Shown here: piece by piece, positions 49,091 through 56,943 of the stretch
Numbering within the stretch: position 1 is the stretch's first letter
How the letters are laid out: each line of letters opens with the position of its first letter
From: Mycolicibacterium komossense
GTDB lineage: Bacteria > Actinomycetota > Actinomycetes > Mycobacteriales > Mycobacteriaceae
Assembly: GCF_025822605.1 (NCBI RefSeq)
Contig: NZ_JACKTY010000031.1
Location: 330,476 to 394,475 of the forward strand
DNA length: 64,000 bases
Direction: 5' to 3'
Made by a program: the position numbers and the translations under genes
The notes under the pieces: model-generated
What the model was told of the DNA's origin: nothing
Databases searched by the model: none
What the model saw: only the letters and a program-made list of their open reading frames with translations

Positions 49091-50809
49091 ATGTCCATCT
49101 CTTCCTCCGGCCGACCCGGCCGCGACACCCCACCCGGTGGCATCTCTGGTGCAACCACCTCGTCGTCGATGTCCTCGGCGGTGCTGGACTCGGCCCACGT
49201 CGGCGACATCGTCGGTGCGCTGGGCACCATCTCAGGCGAGGACACCGGCCAACGTCGCCGGTGGTGGCAGCGGTTACGCCTGTTGCTGGTGATCATGGGC
49301 CCGGGGCTGATCGTGATGGTCGGCGACAACGACGCCGGCGGGGTCGCCACCTACGCCCAGGCCGGGCAGAACTACGGCATGGCCCTGGTATGGACGCTGG
49401 TGCTGCTGATCCCGGTGCTCTACGTCAACCAGGAGATGGTGCTACGCCTGGGCGCGGTCTCCGGGGTCGGTCACGCCCGGCTGATCTTCGAACGGTTCGG
49501 CCGATTCTGGGGCTGGTTCAGTGTCGGGGACCTGTTCCTACTCAACGCATTAACCATCGTCACCGAATTCATCGGAGTCTCGTTGGCCCTGTCGTTCTTC
49601 GGGATCCCGAAGTCGATCAGCGTGCCGTTCGCAGCCGTGGCGTTGTTCGTCGTCGTCGCGGGCGGCTCGTTCCGCCGGTGGGAACGCTTCCTGTTCGCGC
49701 TGATCGCGGTCAACGTTGTGGTGATTCCGCTGGTGCTGCTGGCCCACCCCCCGATCGGAGCGATCGGCGACGGATTGATGCCGCAGTTCCCCGGCGGGGT
49801 GAACTCCACGCTGTTACTGCTGATCGTGGCGATCGTCGGCACCACCGTCGCCCCGTGGCAGCTGTTCTTCCAGCAGTCCAACGTCGTCGACAAGCGCATC
49901 ACGCCACGCTGGATGGGTTATGCACGAGCCGATCTGCGGATCGGCATCGCCGTGGTCATGATCGGGGCGGTCGCCTTGATGGGCGCCGCGGCGTTCGGCT
50001 TCGCAGGCACCTCCGACGCGGGCAATTTCACCGATGCCGGCGCTGTCGCAGCCGGTCTGTCCACCCACGTCTCCCACACCGTCGGGATGCTGTTCGCGAT
50101 CCTCCTGCTCGACGCGTCGCTGGTGGGCGCCAACGCGGTCGCACTGGCCACGACTTACACCCTGGGCGACACCTTGAAGCGCCGTCATTCGCTGCACTGG
50201 ACGATCACCCAAGCGCCCCTGTTCTACCTGGGCTATGCCGGGTTGCTGGTGGTGTCGGCGGCCGTCGCGTTCGCCCCGGACCACGTTCTGGGTCTGTTGA
50301 CCCTGGCAGTGCAGGCCCTCGCCGGGGTGCTGCTGCCCTCGGCGACGGTGTTTTTGGTGTTGTTGTGCAACGACAAGCCTGTGTTGGGTCCCTGGGTCAA
50401 CACGGCGCGGCAAAACGTCATCGCAGCGACCATCGTGTGGTGCCTGGTATTGCTGTCACTGACCCTGACCGCTGCCACGTTTTTCCCCGACCTGTCCTCC
50501 CGCACCTACGAGATCGGTTTGGCGACCGGAGTCGGCTTCGGTCTCGTCGGAGGCATTCTGATCACCCTCTCCCGGCGAGGTAATGACGACCACCACGAGG
50601 CCATCGGTGGTTTAGCCCGCGCCGAACGCCAAGCGGTCATCGCACGGGACCGGGCAAGCTGGCGCACCCCGGCCCTGGCCACCCTGCAACGCCCGGTGAT
50701 GTCACCACTACGCAGGGCCGGGCTGCTCACCCTGCGCGGCTACCTGATCATCGCCGCCGCCTTGATCGTGGTGAAGATCGTCCAGACCGCCACCGGCGCC
50801 GGCAGCTGA
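49091..50809 (+). CDS. NRAMP-related divalent metal transporter, probable Mg2+ (NRMT) type
   Basis: The 572-residue membrane protein has about 11 helices of the NRAMP fold. The first helix reads GPGLIVMVGDNDAGG, so the usual Asp-Pro-Gly-Asn metal site is Asp81-Ala-Gly-Gly84. Helix 6 reads VGTTVAPWQLFFQQS, with Ala254 where NRAMP transporters carry the methionine that selects transition metals. Loss of both Asn and Met is the pattern of the NRAMP-related Mg2+ transporters. An M-box riboswitch lies upstream and mgtC downstream, supporting Mg2+ uptake. The N-terminal 55 residues are Ser/Gly/Pro-rich and presumably cytoplasmic. ATG 49091 is chosen for its GAAAGG site; earlier starts in the frame are possible. 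Confidence 0.85.
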   Translation: MSISSSGRPGRDTPPGGISGATTSSSMSSAVLDSAHVGDIVGALGTISGEDTGQRRRWWQRLRLLLVIMGPGLIVMVGDNDAGGVATYAQAGQNYGMALVWTLVLLIPVLYVNQEMVLRLGAVSGVGHARLIFERFGRFWGWFSVGDLFLLNALTIVTEFIGVSLALSFFGIPKSISVPFAAVALFVVVAGGSFRRWERFLFALIAVNVVVIPLVLLAHPPIGAIGDGLMPQFPGGVNSTLLLLIVAIVGTTVAPWQLFFQQSNVVDKRITPRWMGYARADLRIGIAVVMIGAVALMGAAAFGFAGTSDAGNFTDAGAVAAGLSTHVSHTVGMLFAILLLDASLVGANAVALATTYTLGDTLKRRHSLHWTITQAPLFYLGYAGLLVVSAAVAFAPDHVLGLLTLAVQALAGVLLPSATVFLVLLCNDKPVLGPWVNTARQNVIAATIVWCLVLLSLTLTAATFFPDLSSRTYEIGLATGVGFGLVGGILITLSRRGNDDHHEAIGGLARAERQAVIARDRASWRTPALATLQRPVMSPLRRAGLLTLRGYLIIAAALIVVKIVQTATGAGS

Positions 50810-50827
50810 CAGAAAGGACCCGTGTAC

Positions 50828-50956
50828 ATGTACCGCGACGCACCCCCACCCCGGCGTCCATCGTCACCCGAGGCTGCGGGTGCGGGCCCGGTGAGCCCAG
50901 CTTCCCGCCCCCGCCTGCCAGCCAACCCCTCCTTGCGACAGACCGGTGTCCGATGA
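50828..50956 (+). CDS. Proline-rich 42-residue leader ORF overlapping mgtC
   Basis: ATG 50828 (or GTG 50822) follows an AGAAAGGA site and opens a 42-codon frame whose TGA overlaps the ATG of mgtC in the four bases ATGA (50953-50956). The peptide has 10 prolines, starting with Ala-Pro-Pro-Pro at residues 5-8 and continuing with RRPSSP, PVSPAS and RPRLPANP. In Salmonella, proline-codon-rich leader peptides (MgtP, MgtL) couple mgtC and mgtA expression to proline-tRNA supply and ribosome stalling. Position and composition suggest a similar coupling here. It could also be a chance frame in GC-rich DNA. Confidence 0.5.
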   Translation: MYRDAPPPRRPSSPEAAGAGPVSPASRPRLPANPSLRQTGVR

Positions 50957-51648
50957 GCACGGTCGAGATGTTGTTGCGGCTGAGCACCGGGATCGGGCTG
51001 GGCACCGTCATCGGGTTCGAACGCCAATACCGGGCACGGATGGCCGGCTTGCGGACCAACGCCCTCGTCGCCGCCGGCGCCACCTTGTTCGTCTTACTGT
51101 CGGCCAACGGATTCTCCGGCACCACCGCCGACCCGACCCGGGTGGCCGCCCAAATAGTCTCCGGGATCGGCTTTCTGGGTGCCGGGGTGATCCTGCGCGA
51201 CGGCCTCAACGTCCGCGGACTCAACACCGCCGCCACCCTGTGGTGCGCGGCGGCGGTCGGCGCCCTAGCCGGGGCGGGCATGTACCCCACGGCCCTGGCT
51301 GGCACCGTCGGCGTCGTCGCGGTCAACGTCGCACTGCGCGTCGTCGGTCGGGTCATCGATCGTCGACCCGACACCGGCGACGAGCAACCCACCAACTACG
51401 CCTTCGTCGCCGTCACCCGCGATGAGCAGGAAGCCCACGTCCGCGCCCTGCTCGTGCAGGCCTTGACCCGCACCGAATTCCGCGTCGTGTCCATTGCCAG
51501 CACCAATACCGGCAGCGACGGCCAGGTCGAGGTCCGCGCCGAACTCGTCGGCGATCACCGCGACGACCGCCAAATGGAGTCCGCCGTCAGCCGCCTCAGC
51601 CTCGAACCCTCGGTCACCGCCGTGCGCTGGGCCGCAGACACCTCCTAA
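50953..51648 (+). CDS. mgtC: MgtC/SapB family membrane protein
   Basis: The 231-residue protein has the MgtC N-terminal membrane domain. GLGTVIGFERQYRARMAGLR carries the conserved Arg/Glu, followed by SGIGFLGAGVILRDG, GLNTAATLWCAAAVG and a fourth hydrophobic segment. The C-terminal soluble domain (from about residue 145) is of ACT-like size. MgtC proteins support growth in low Mg2+ and virulence in several pathogens, and can inhibit the F-type ATP synthase. The ATG overlaps the stop of the proline-rich ORF. It sits 140 bases after the transporter gene, in the same direction. Confidence 0.92.
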   Translation: MSTVEMLLRLSTGIGLGTVIGFERQYRARMAGLRTNALVAAGATLFVLLSANGFSGTTADPTRVAAQIVSGIGFLGAGVILRDGLNVRGLNTAATLWCAAAVGALAGAGMYPTALAGTVGVVAVNVALRVVGRVIDRRPDTGDEQPTNYAFVAVTRDEQEAHVRALLVQALTRTEFRVVSIASTNTGSDGQVEVRAELVGDHRDDRQMESAVSRLSLEPSVTAVRWAADTS

Positions 51649-51704
51649 CCCGACAACATGACCGGGGCGGCTTCCACCTGCCGATTGACAAGCAGCGTCC
51701 CAAA

Positions 51705-51866
51705 TCAGCTGTCTCGCATCTGCTTCGACACCTCGGGAGCGTCGAGGCCGAAAAGGTAGGCAGTCGCCGCCAACTGACCGGGCGCCGACTGCGGGAACGC
51801 GTGCGAATCGGAGGGCGCAGCGTCGTAATCGGCGCGCGCCTGCTCCACCGCTTTGTCCACGCGCAT
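51705..51866 (-). CDS. Possible 53-residue hypothetical protein
   Basis: A short minus-strand frame from ATG 51866 encodes a peptide with protein-like composition (DKAVEQARADYDAAP and LAATAYLFGLDAPEVSKQM). No clear ribosome site precedes it, and the open frame upstream is unlike it. It lies directly downstream of a histidine-phosphatase relic and may be another remnant. I do not recognise it. Confidence 0.3.
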   Translation of the reverse strand: MRVDKAVEQARADYDAAPSDSHAFPQSAPGQLAATAYLFGLDAPEVSKQMRDS

Positions 51867-51931
51867 CAGATAACCCGGGTAAACCTGGGGTGAACAGCGT
51901 GGTCGCTGTGGGTTTTCCGTGCTCGCCCCTA

Positions 51932-52291
51932 CCGGCCCTCGACACGCGTGTCCGCCACGGTCAACAAGGCATCTGTCACGTACGGATTCTTCTCCAACTC
52001 GTGTTCCAGCGCCCGCAGCCGGCGCCTGGCGTTGGACGTGGCACAGGTGGTGATGCTGCCTGACCGCGGCGCAAAAATTGCGTAACCGGCGTGCCGGCAG
52101 GGCGGTTCGAGCCAGGCGGTGATCACGTGAGTCAACGCAAAGCCGTGTGTCACGATGACGATGTGTTCGGTTGGGCGAGAAATAATTTCGGCTATCGCGG
52201 CACAGCTCCATTCGACGAGCTTGGCGTTGGCTTGTGCTCCGAGAATTCCTTCGTCGCACGACAGTCGATCGCCAACGGCCGCTGGCGGCGA
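51932..52291 (-). pseudogene. C-terminal relic of a histidine phosphatase family protein
   Basis: The minus-strand frame encodes AEIISRPTEHIVIVTHGFAL, with the second catalytic His in VTHG, followed by HAGYAIFAPRSGSITTC, matching the C-terminal half of histidine phosphatases (phosphoglycerate-mutase type). The N-terminal RHG motif is missing, because the upstream DNA belongs to the promoter region of the divergent hydrolase. It is a truncated copy. Confidence 0.6.
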
Positions 52292-52420
52292 CATCCCGCC
52301 AGTCGAACTCGAGCAGCTTTACTACGATCACCACCGAATCCAGGGCACATCACAGTCTCCGGGCTCGCCGGGGCGATTCATCACGACGTTCAGGGTTCGC
52401 GAACAGTTCAAGGAGGAATG

Positions 52421-53731
52421 GTGAACGCGGTGCGGCAGGGTTGGAGACGGGTGTTGGCTGGAGTGTTGGTCGTGCTGACCGGTGTTGTCGTCGCGGCGGC
52501 GGCAGGGGTCGCGGCAACGCTGGGGACGGCCGCACTGATCACCACACCGGGAGTGTTTCTGGTCGCCGGGTTGGCCGTCTTCACTGCAGTGGTGTTCGGA
52601 ACTGCTGTCGCCGGATTCCGAATCCTCCGAGCCGCACACCCGCTCGCCGGTGCGACGGTGACGGCAGCGGCCGTCACCGTGCTGACGCTGGCGGTGGCGA
52701 GCATGACTGTGCTACAGCCGTTTCCGATGCAGAGTGCCGGTCCCGCGCCGGCGAAGGTTCAGTTCTGGGAACTGTCCACGGGCACCCGGACCGCCTTTGT
52801 TCACGCGCCCGCGGCGCCCGGTTCGCCGCATCGGTCCGCGCCAGTGATCTTCCTGCACGGCGGTCCAGGTACACCGGGTGAGGGCATTCCCACCGGCGGA
52901 GCCGAACTCGCCGCAGACGGGTTCGAGGTGTACGCGTACGACCAACTCGGTGCGGGTCGCTCGACCCGGTTGGCCGACGTGACCGGGTACACGGTGGAGC
53001 GTCAGGTCACGGACCTCGAGGCGATCCGTCGCACCATCGGGGCCGAACAGCTCATCCTCGTCGGTCAGTCGTGGGGAGGCTCCCTTGCCGCGCAGTACCT
53101 GGCCGCGCATCCCGACCGGGTCGCGAAGGCGGTGTTCGTGGCTCCGGGCGCGATTTGGGGCGGCGGTTATGCCGAGGGGGATGTCGGCGAACCCTGGAAG
53201 GACATGACGCCGGAACAACAGTCGCGTTACGACGAGCTGACCGGCAGCCCGCGGATACTTGTGCAGGCACTGCTGATGGCGGTCAACGCGAACGCCGCGC
53301 ACGCGCTGGTGCCCGATGCGGAGGCCGACTCATGGATGCACGCCGTCGCGCTCACCGGTCGCGACACCACTTCGTGCACTCACGCGATAGCCGCGCCGCC
53401 ACACGACAACCCCCAGGGCTTCTACGTCAATCAACTCACCATCGCCGATTTCGACAAGATCCCGGATCCACGGCCGCAACTGCGCACCGTCGAGGTTCCC
53501 TCACTCGTCATGGCCCCGCAGTGCGACTTCATCCGCTGGGCCGTCACCCGGGAGTACCGAGACGTGCTGCCCCGCTCCACGCTCGTCGACGTCCCCAACG
53601 CTGGGCACGCCATTTCGTACGACCAGCCGGACGCGTTTGTCCGTTTACTCCGCGCATTCGTCCTCGACAAACCGTTGCCACTACCCGCGTACACGGCGCC
53701 CGAGCCACCCCCCGGACGCTGGACCCGCTGA
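52421..53731 (+). CDS. Membrane-anchored alpha/beta hydrolase (proline iminopeptidase-like)
   Basis: The protein of about 436 residues has an N-terminal region of about three to four hydrophobic segments (residues 8-115), then an alpha/beta hydrolase domain. That domain has VIFLHGGPGTPGEG (HGGPG oxyanion motif), the nucleophile Ser in GQSWGGSLAAQYL, and a terminal His in VPNAGHAISYD. HGGPG followed by GQSWGG is typical of proline iminopeptidases and related hydrolases. GTG 52421 sits four bases after AGGAGG; ATG 52418 overlaps too closely. The membrane part is unusual for this family. Its substrate is unknown. Confidence 0.82.
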   Translation: MNAVRQGWRRVLAGVLVVLTGVVVAAAAGVAATLGTAALITTPGVFLVAGLAVFTAVVFGTAVAGFRILRAAHPLAGATVTAAAVTVLTLAVASMTVLQPFPMQSAGPAPAKVQFWELSTGTRTAFVHAPAAPGSPHRSAPVIFLHGGPGTPGEGIPTGGAELAADGFEVYAYDQLGAGRSTRLADVTGYTVERQVTDLEAIRRTIGAEQLILVGQSWGGSLAAQYLAAHPDRVAKAVFVAPGAIWGGGYAEGDVGEPWKDMTPEQQSRYDELTGSPRILVQALLMAVNANAAHALVPDAEADSWMHAVALTGRDTTSCTHAIAAPPHDNPQGFYVNQLTIADFDKIPDPRPQLRTVEVPSLVMAPQCDFIRWAVTREYRDVLPRSTLVDVPNAGHAISYDQPDAFVRLLRAFVLDKPLPLPAYTAPEPPPGRWTR

Positions 53732-53805
53732 CGCGGAACCTTGGCGTACAGCCATTACGAGAAAAGAGAAGTCCTGGACTACGCCGGGACCTGCGGCGGC
53801 GTTGG

Positions 53806-54465
53806 CTATCTGTTGATCAACCCGGTGATGATCGGATCGGATTGCACCCGGTAACCCGCGATATGCCCGAGTGCCATGTTGAGGGCCAGTTCGAGGGGAC
53901 GGGCGCTGCGCGTGGTCTGCGCCATCAGCAGTCCGCCCTGCAGTGCGCTCATCATGGTCAACGCGAGTTCGTCAGGGTCGGCTTCGGGGACGAGCTCGCT
54001 GTTGTCGCGCATCACCGCCAAGCCTTTGGATAGATATGACTGCCATTCGGCGAAAGACCGCGCAAGCTCGATGCGCGCGGAGTCGGATCGGTCGGCGAGT
54101 TCGCTCACTAGGGAGCCGAGGGGGCAGCCGCCGATGCCTTGTGTTGTGCGGGTCATGGCGACGAGGTGATCGCACCAGCGCTGCAGACCGCTCCAGGACG
54201 TGACCTCGTGTAGCCGCGGCTCCTGTGCGGCGATGATGCGGCCGAGCTGGGTCTTGATTACCTCGCTGATGAGGGCGTCTTTGTCGGCGAAGTAGTGGTA
54301 GAGCTGCGACCTGCTGGTGGCACTGGCCGTCATGACTGCGTCCAGGCTCGTTCCTGCCACGCCGCGCTGGCGGACCAGAGATGTGGCTTCGGCCACGATG
54401 CGGGCCTTGGTGACCGCTCCGCGGGCCGTGAGCCGCGGGGGTTGACCACTCTCTTTCGACGCCAT
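53806..54465 (-). CDS. TetR-family transcriptional regulator
   Basis: The 219-residue protein has a TetR helix-turn-helix at residues about 16-62 (TKARIVAEATSLVRQRGVAG, then SRSQLYHYFADKDALI) and a C-terminal domain with GGCPLGSLVSELAD, as in the TetR_C_LmrA/YxaF group (GCP-G-L). That group often controls small membrane or efflux proteins. It is divergent from the DoxX-like gene at 54638, and an imperfect dyad lies just before its own start. Confidence 0.88.
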   Translation of the reverse strand: MASKESGQPPRLTARGAVTKARIVAEATSLVRQRGVAGTSLDAVMTASATSRSQLYHYFADKDALISEVIKTQLGRIIAAQEPRLHEVTSWSGLQRWCDHLVAMTRTTQGIGGCPLGSLVSELADRSDSARIELARSFAEWQSYLSKGLAVMRDNSELVPEADPDELALTMMSALQGGLLMAQTTRSARPLELALNMALGHIAGYRVQSDPIITGLINR

Positions 54466-54484
54466 GGCCGGACAGTATTCGAAT

Positions 54485-54500
54485 TGGAATTGTCAGTCCA
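54485..54500. promoter_or_regulatory. Candidate TetR operator
   Basis: TGGAATTGTCAGTCCA has 6-base arms (TGGAAT and AGTCCA) with one mismatch around a 4-base centre. It starts 20 bases before the TetR gene, between it and the divergent DoxX-like gene, in an AT-rich block. This suits an autoregulatory operator. Confidence 0.4.
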
Positions 54501-54637
54501 CTTTTTCCTCAGCATGATCCCTACGTGTGGCTCAACGCATCACCCGGGAAGTATTTCGATATCGCGCCCCAACGATGGCCGACCGTTCCCGTGATTGAGA
54601 TAGCCGCGAAAAGTGACTAACCAACTGGGAGGAACTT

Positions 54638-55096
54638 GTGAATCACCTGCAAGATGCCAAGGTATTGAAATACAACTCGATGTTTCTCGGCGTGTTCATG
54701 TTCATGTTCGGGTTCTTGAAATATTTCGAGCCGTTTCGCACCATGTTCGACGTGCAGATCACCGAAAGTGACCTGCCACGACTCAGCATCCCCCTGGGCA
54801 AAGTAGGCGAAATGGCCATCGGCGTTGGCCTGCTGTTACCGGCATGCTTCCGGCACAAGATTCCAAACCTCTATCGCCCCATCGTGTTCGTCGCCTCAGC
54901 CGGGCTCGTGGTCAACATGGGAGTTGCGACCTACGTGCACGTACAACCCAATGTTCCGGCAAACGTCCTGCCCCTCGGGATCAAAACCCCATTCATCCCG
55001 CTGTTCGTCATGTTCTTGGCGGTCGTGAATATCTACCAAGCCTGTCGAGGCCATAGCCGCCGGTTCCACGGACGAGCCGAGCCCGCGCAGCCATGA
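54638..55096 (+). CDS. DoxX-like small membrane protein
   Basis: The 152-residue protein has four hydrophobic segments (near residues 13-28, 57-70, 84-100 and 113-133) and the general look of the DoxX/SURF4-like family, with LGKVGEMAIGVGLLLPA in the second helix region. GTG 54638 follows a GGGAGGA site. The divergent TetR gene probably controls it. DoxX proteins are linked to redox and stress functions in mycobacteria, but a specific role cannot be read here. Confidence 0.65.
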   Translation: MNHLQDAKVLKYNSMFLGVFMFMFGFLKYFEPFRTMFDVQITESDLPRLSIPLGKVGEMAIGVGLLLPACFRHKIPNLYRPIVFVASAGLVVNMGVATYVHVQPNVPANVLPLGIKTPFIPLFVMFLAVVNIYQACRGHSRRFHGRAEPAQP

Positions 55097-55123
55097 ACTG
55101 CTGGTGTCGGGACGGCCGAGCCG

Positions 55124-55915
55124 TCAGATCCGGTTACCTCTGGTCTGGTCGGCGGGAATCGGCCGACCGAACGTGATGGTCGGACAATCGCCTTTCAGCA
55201 CGACGGTCGCTTCCACCTCGTACACCTCCGCTATGACCGCGGGAGTCAGGACGACCGAGGGCGGTCCGGCGACATGCACCCGGCCACAGCGCAGCACAAC
55301 GAGCTCTTGGCAGTACTTTGCCGCCAGATTGAGGTCGTGGAGCGCCATCACAGTGGTGGTGTCTGCCGCGGCCACCAATTCCAGCAGCTCAAGCTGGTGG
55401 CGGATGTCGAGGTGGTTGGTCGGTTCGTCTAGCAGCAGTTCGGTGGGCTCCTGCGCCAATGCCCTGGCGATCTGAACTCGTTGACGTTCACCTCCCGACA
55501 GCGTCGAGTACCGCCGATTCAGGAGATCAGCCACACCTGTTGTGACAGCAGCAGATTCGACGACCTTCCGATCCCGTACCGACATTGGCGCCCAGGCCGG
55601 ACGATGCGGAAGACGCCCGAGATCCACCACGTCACGCACTGTCGGATCCTGGTCGGTAGCGGCATCCTGATCCACCACCGCGAGCCGGCGCGCAATTCGA
55701 CGGCGATCCAATGCTGCGACGTCGAGGTCATCGAGCTGGACGACTCCTGAGGAGGTGGCCCGCAACCCAGCCAACAACTTCAGCAGCGACGATTTGCCCG
55801 AGCCGTTCGGGCCGAGAAGACCGACCGTGCTGCCAGTGGCGACGGAGATGTCGACACCGTCGACGATGAGCTTGTCACGGACTCGCCAGGACACCCGACT
55901 GGCGCGCAGACTCAC
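55124..55915 (-). CDS. Corrinoid-type ABC transporter ATP-binding protein (BtuD-like), system 2
   Basis: The 263-residue ATPase has Walker A GPNGSGKSS, signature LSGGERQRVQIARAL, Walker B LLLDEPTNHLD and switch His in VMALHDLNL. It belongs to the FecE/BtuD group. Its start overlaps the permease stop by four bases. On the minus strand the order is riboswitch, binding protein, permease, ATPase, so this is the last gene of the second B12-regulated importer. The order differs from system 1. Confidence 0.88.
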   Translation of the reverse strand: MSLRASRVSWRVRDKLIVDGVDISVATGSTVGLLGPNGSGKSSLLKLLAGLRATSSGVVQLDDLDVAALDRRRIARRLAVVDQDAATDQDPTVRDVVDLGRLPHRPAWAPMSVRDRKVVESAAVTTGVADLLNRRYSTLSGGERQRVQIARALAQEPTELLLDEPTNHLDIRHQLELLELVAAADTTTVMALHDLNLAAKYCQELVVLRCGRVHVAGPPSVVLTPAVIAEVYEVEATVVLKGDCPTITFGRPIPADQTRGNRI

Positions 55916-56940
55916 CCGACCCTCCTACGCCGCAGCAAGATGACGACGAACGCAGGTACACCGACGATGGCCGTCGCAACCCCAACCGGCAGTTCCTGCG
56001 GTGCAATGACGAGGCGCGCAGCGGTGTCCACCCAGACGAGGAAGATGGCACCGAGGATCGTCGCGGTCGGCACCAGTACGCGATGACGTGTGCCCACCAG
56101 TGCCCGTGCTGCATGTGGGAGTACAAGACCTACGAAACCAATTGCACCCGAGGTGGACACGATAACTGCCGTCACCAATGCCGTTACCACCAACAACACC
56201 AGCCGGACCCGCGCCACAGACACGCCCAGCGATGCGGCGGCATCCTGACCGAAAAGGAAGGCATCCAATGTGGCCGCGGACGCCCAACAGACCGCTACCC
56301 CCAGAGCCACCAGCCCGCCACAGAGGGCAACGTCACTCCACGACGCGCTGCTCAACGAACCAAGCAACCAGAACAACACGCCGCGGGTCTGCTCGGCATC
56401 TGCCGAAGTGAATACGATGAACGACGTCAGTGCTGAAAACAACTGCGTGACTGCGACTCCGGCCAAGATCATTCGGTCCATTCCGCTCCCCGCCGCGACG
56501 GCAAGCAATAGGACCAGGCCGAAGGCGACGACTGCCCCGACGAACGCGCCCGCTGCCAGTCCGATTGCGCCCGCACCGATGCCGAGCACAACGATCGAGA
56601 CCGCCCCGGTCGACGCACCGGAAGCCACACCGAGGATGAACGGATCGGCCAACGGGTTACGCAGCAGCGACTGCAGTATCACCCCGCACAGAGCCAGCCC
56701 CGCGCCGCAGGCGGCCGCCAGCAGAGCGCGCGGCAATCGCAGCTCCCAGATGATGTTCTGCTGCAACATCGTCAACTGTGAGCGCGGGCCGCCGAGCCGT
56801 TCCAGGACCGCCGCGTAGGCGTCGCGCGGTCCGAGGTCCGACGGTCCGATAGTGGTCGCCACGCCGATCGAGATCAGCAGCAAGACCACCCCGACCGGCC
56901 AGACGACGGTTGGCGACGGGTGTCGTCGCGTTAGCATCAT
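55912..56940 (-). CDS. Corrinoid-type ABC transporter permease (BtuC/FecCD), system 2
   Basis: The 342-residue FecCD permease has RLPRALLAAACGAGLALCG, NPLADPFILGVASGASTGA, FWLLGSLSSASWSDV, GAIGFVGLVLPHAAR and APQELPVGVATAIVGVPAF. About nine to ten helices are expected. The start is close behind the binding protein (3 bases). The sequence is clearly related to the permease of system 1 but differs too much for a recent local duplication. Confidence 0.88.
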   Translation of the reverse strand: MMLTRRHPSPTVVWPVGVVLLLISIGVATTIGPSDLGPRDAYAAVLERLGGPRSQLTMLQQNIIWELRLPRALLAAACGAGLALCGVILQSLLRNPLADPFILGVASGASTGAVSIVVLGIGAGAIGLAAGAFVGAVVAFGLVLLLAVAAGSGMDRMILAGVAVTQLFSALTSFIVFTSADAEQTRGVLFWLLGSLSSASWSDVALCGGLVALGVAVCWASAATLDAFLFGQDAAASLGVSVARVRLVLLVVTALVTAVIVSTSGAIGFVGLVLPHAARALVGTRHRVLVPTATILGAIFLVWVDTAARLVIAPQELPVGVATAIVGVPAFVVILLRRRRVG

Positions 56941-56943
56941 CGA

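Noticed and set aside
50810..50952. Plain untranslated spacer between transporter and mgtC
   Set aside because: A ribosome site, an open proline-rich frame and an ATGA overlap with mgtC argue for a translated leader, so I list it as a low-to-medium confidence CDS instead.
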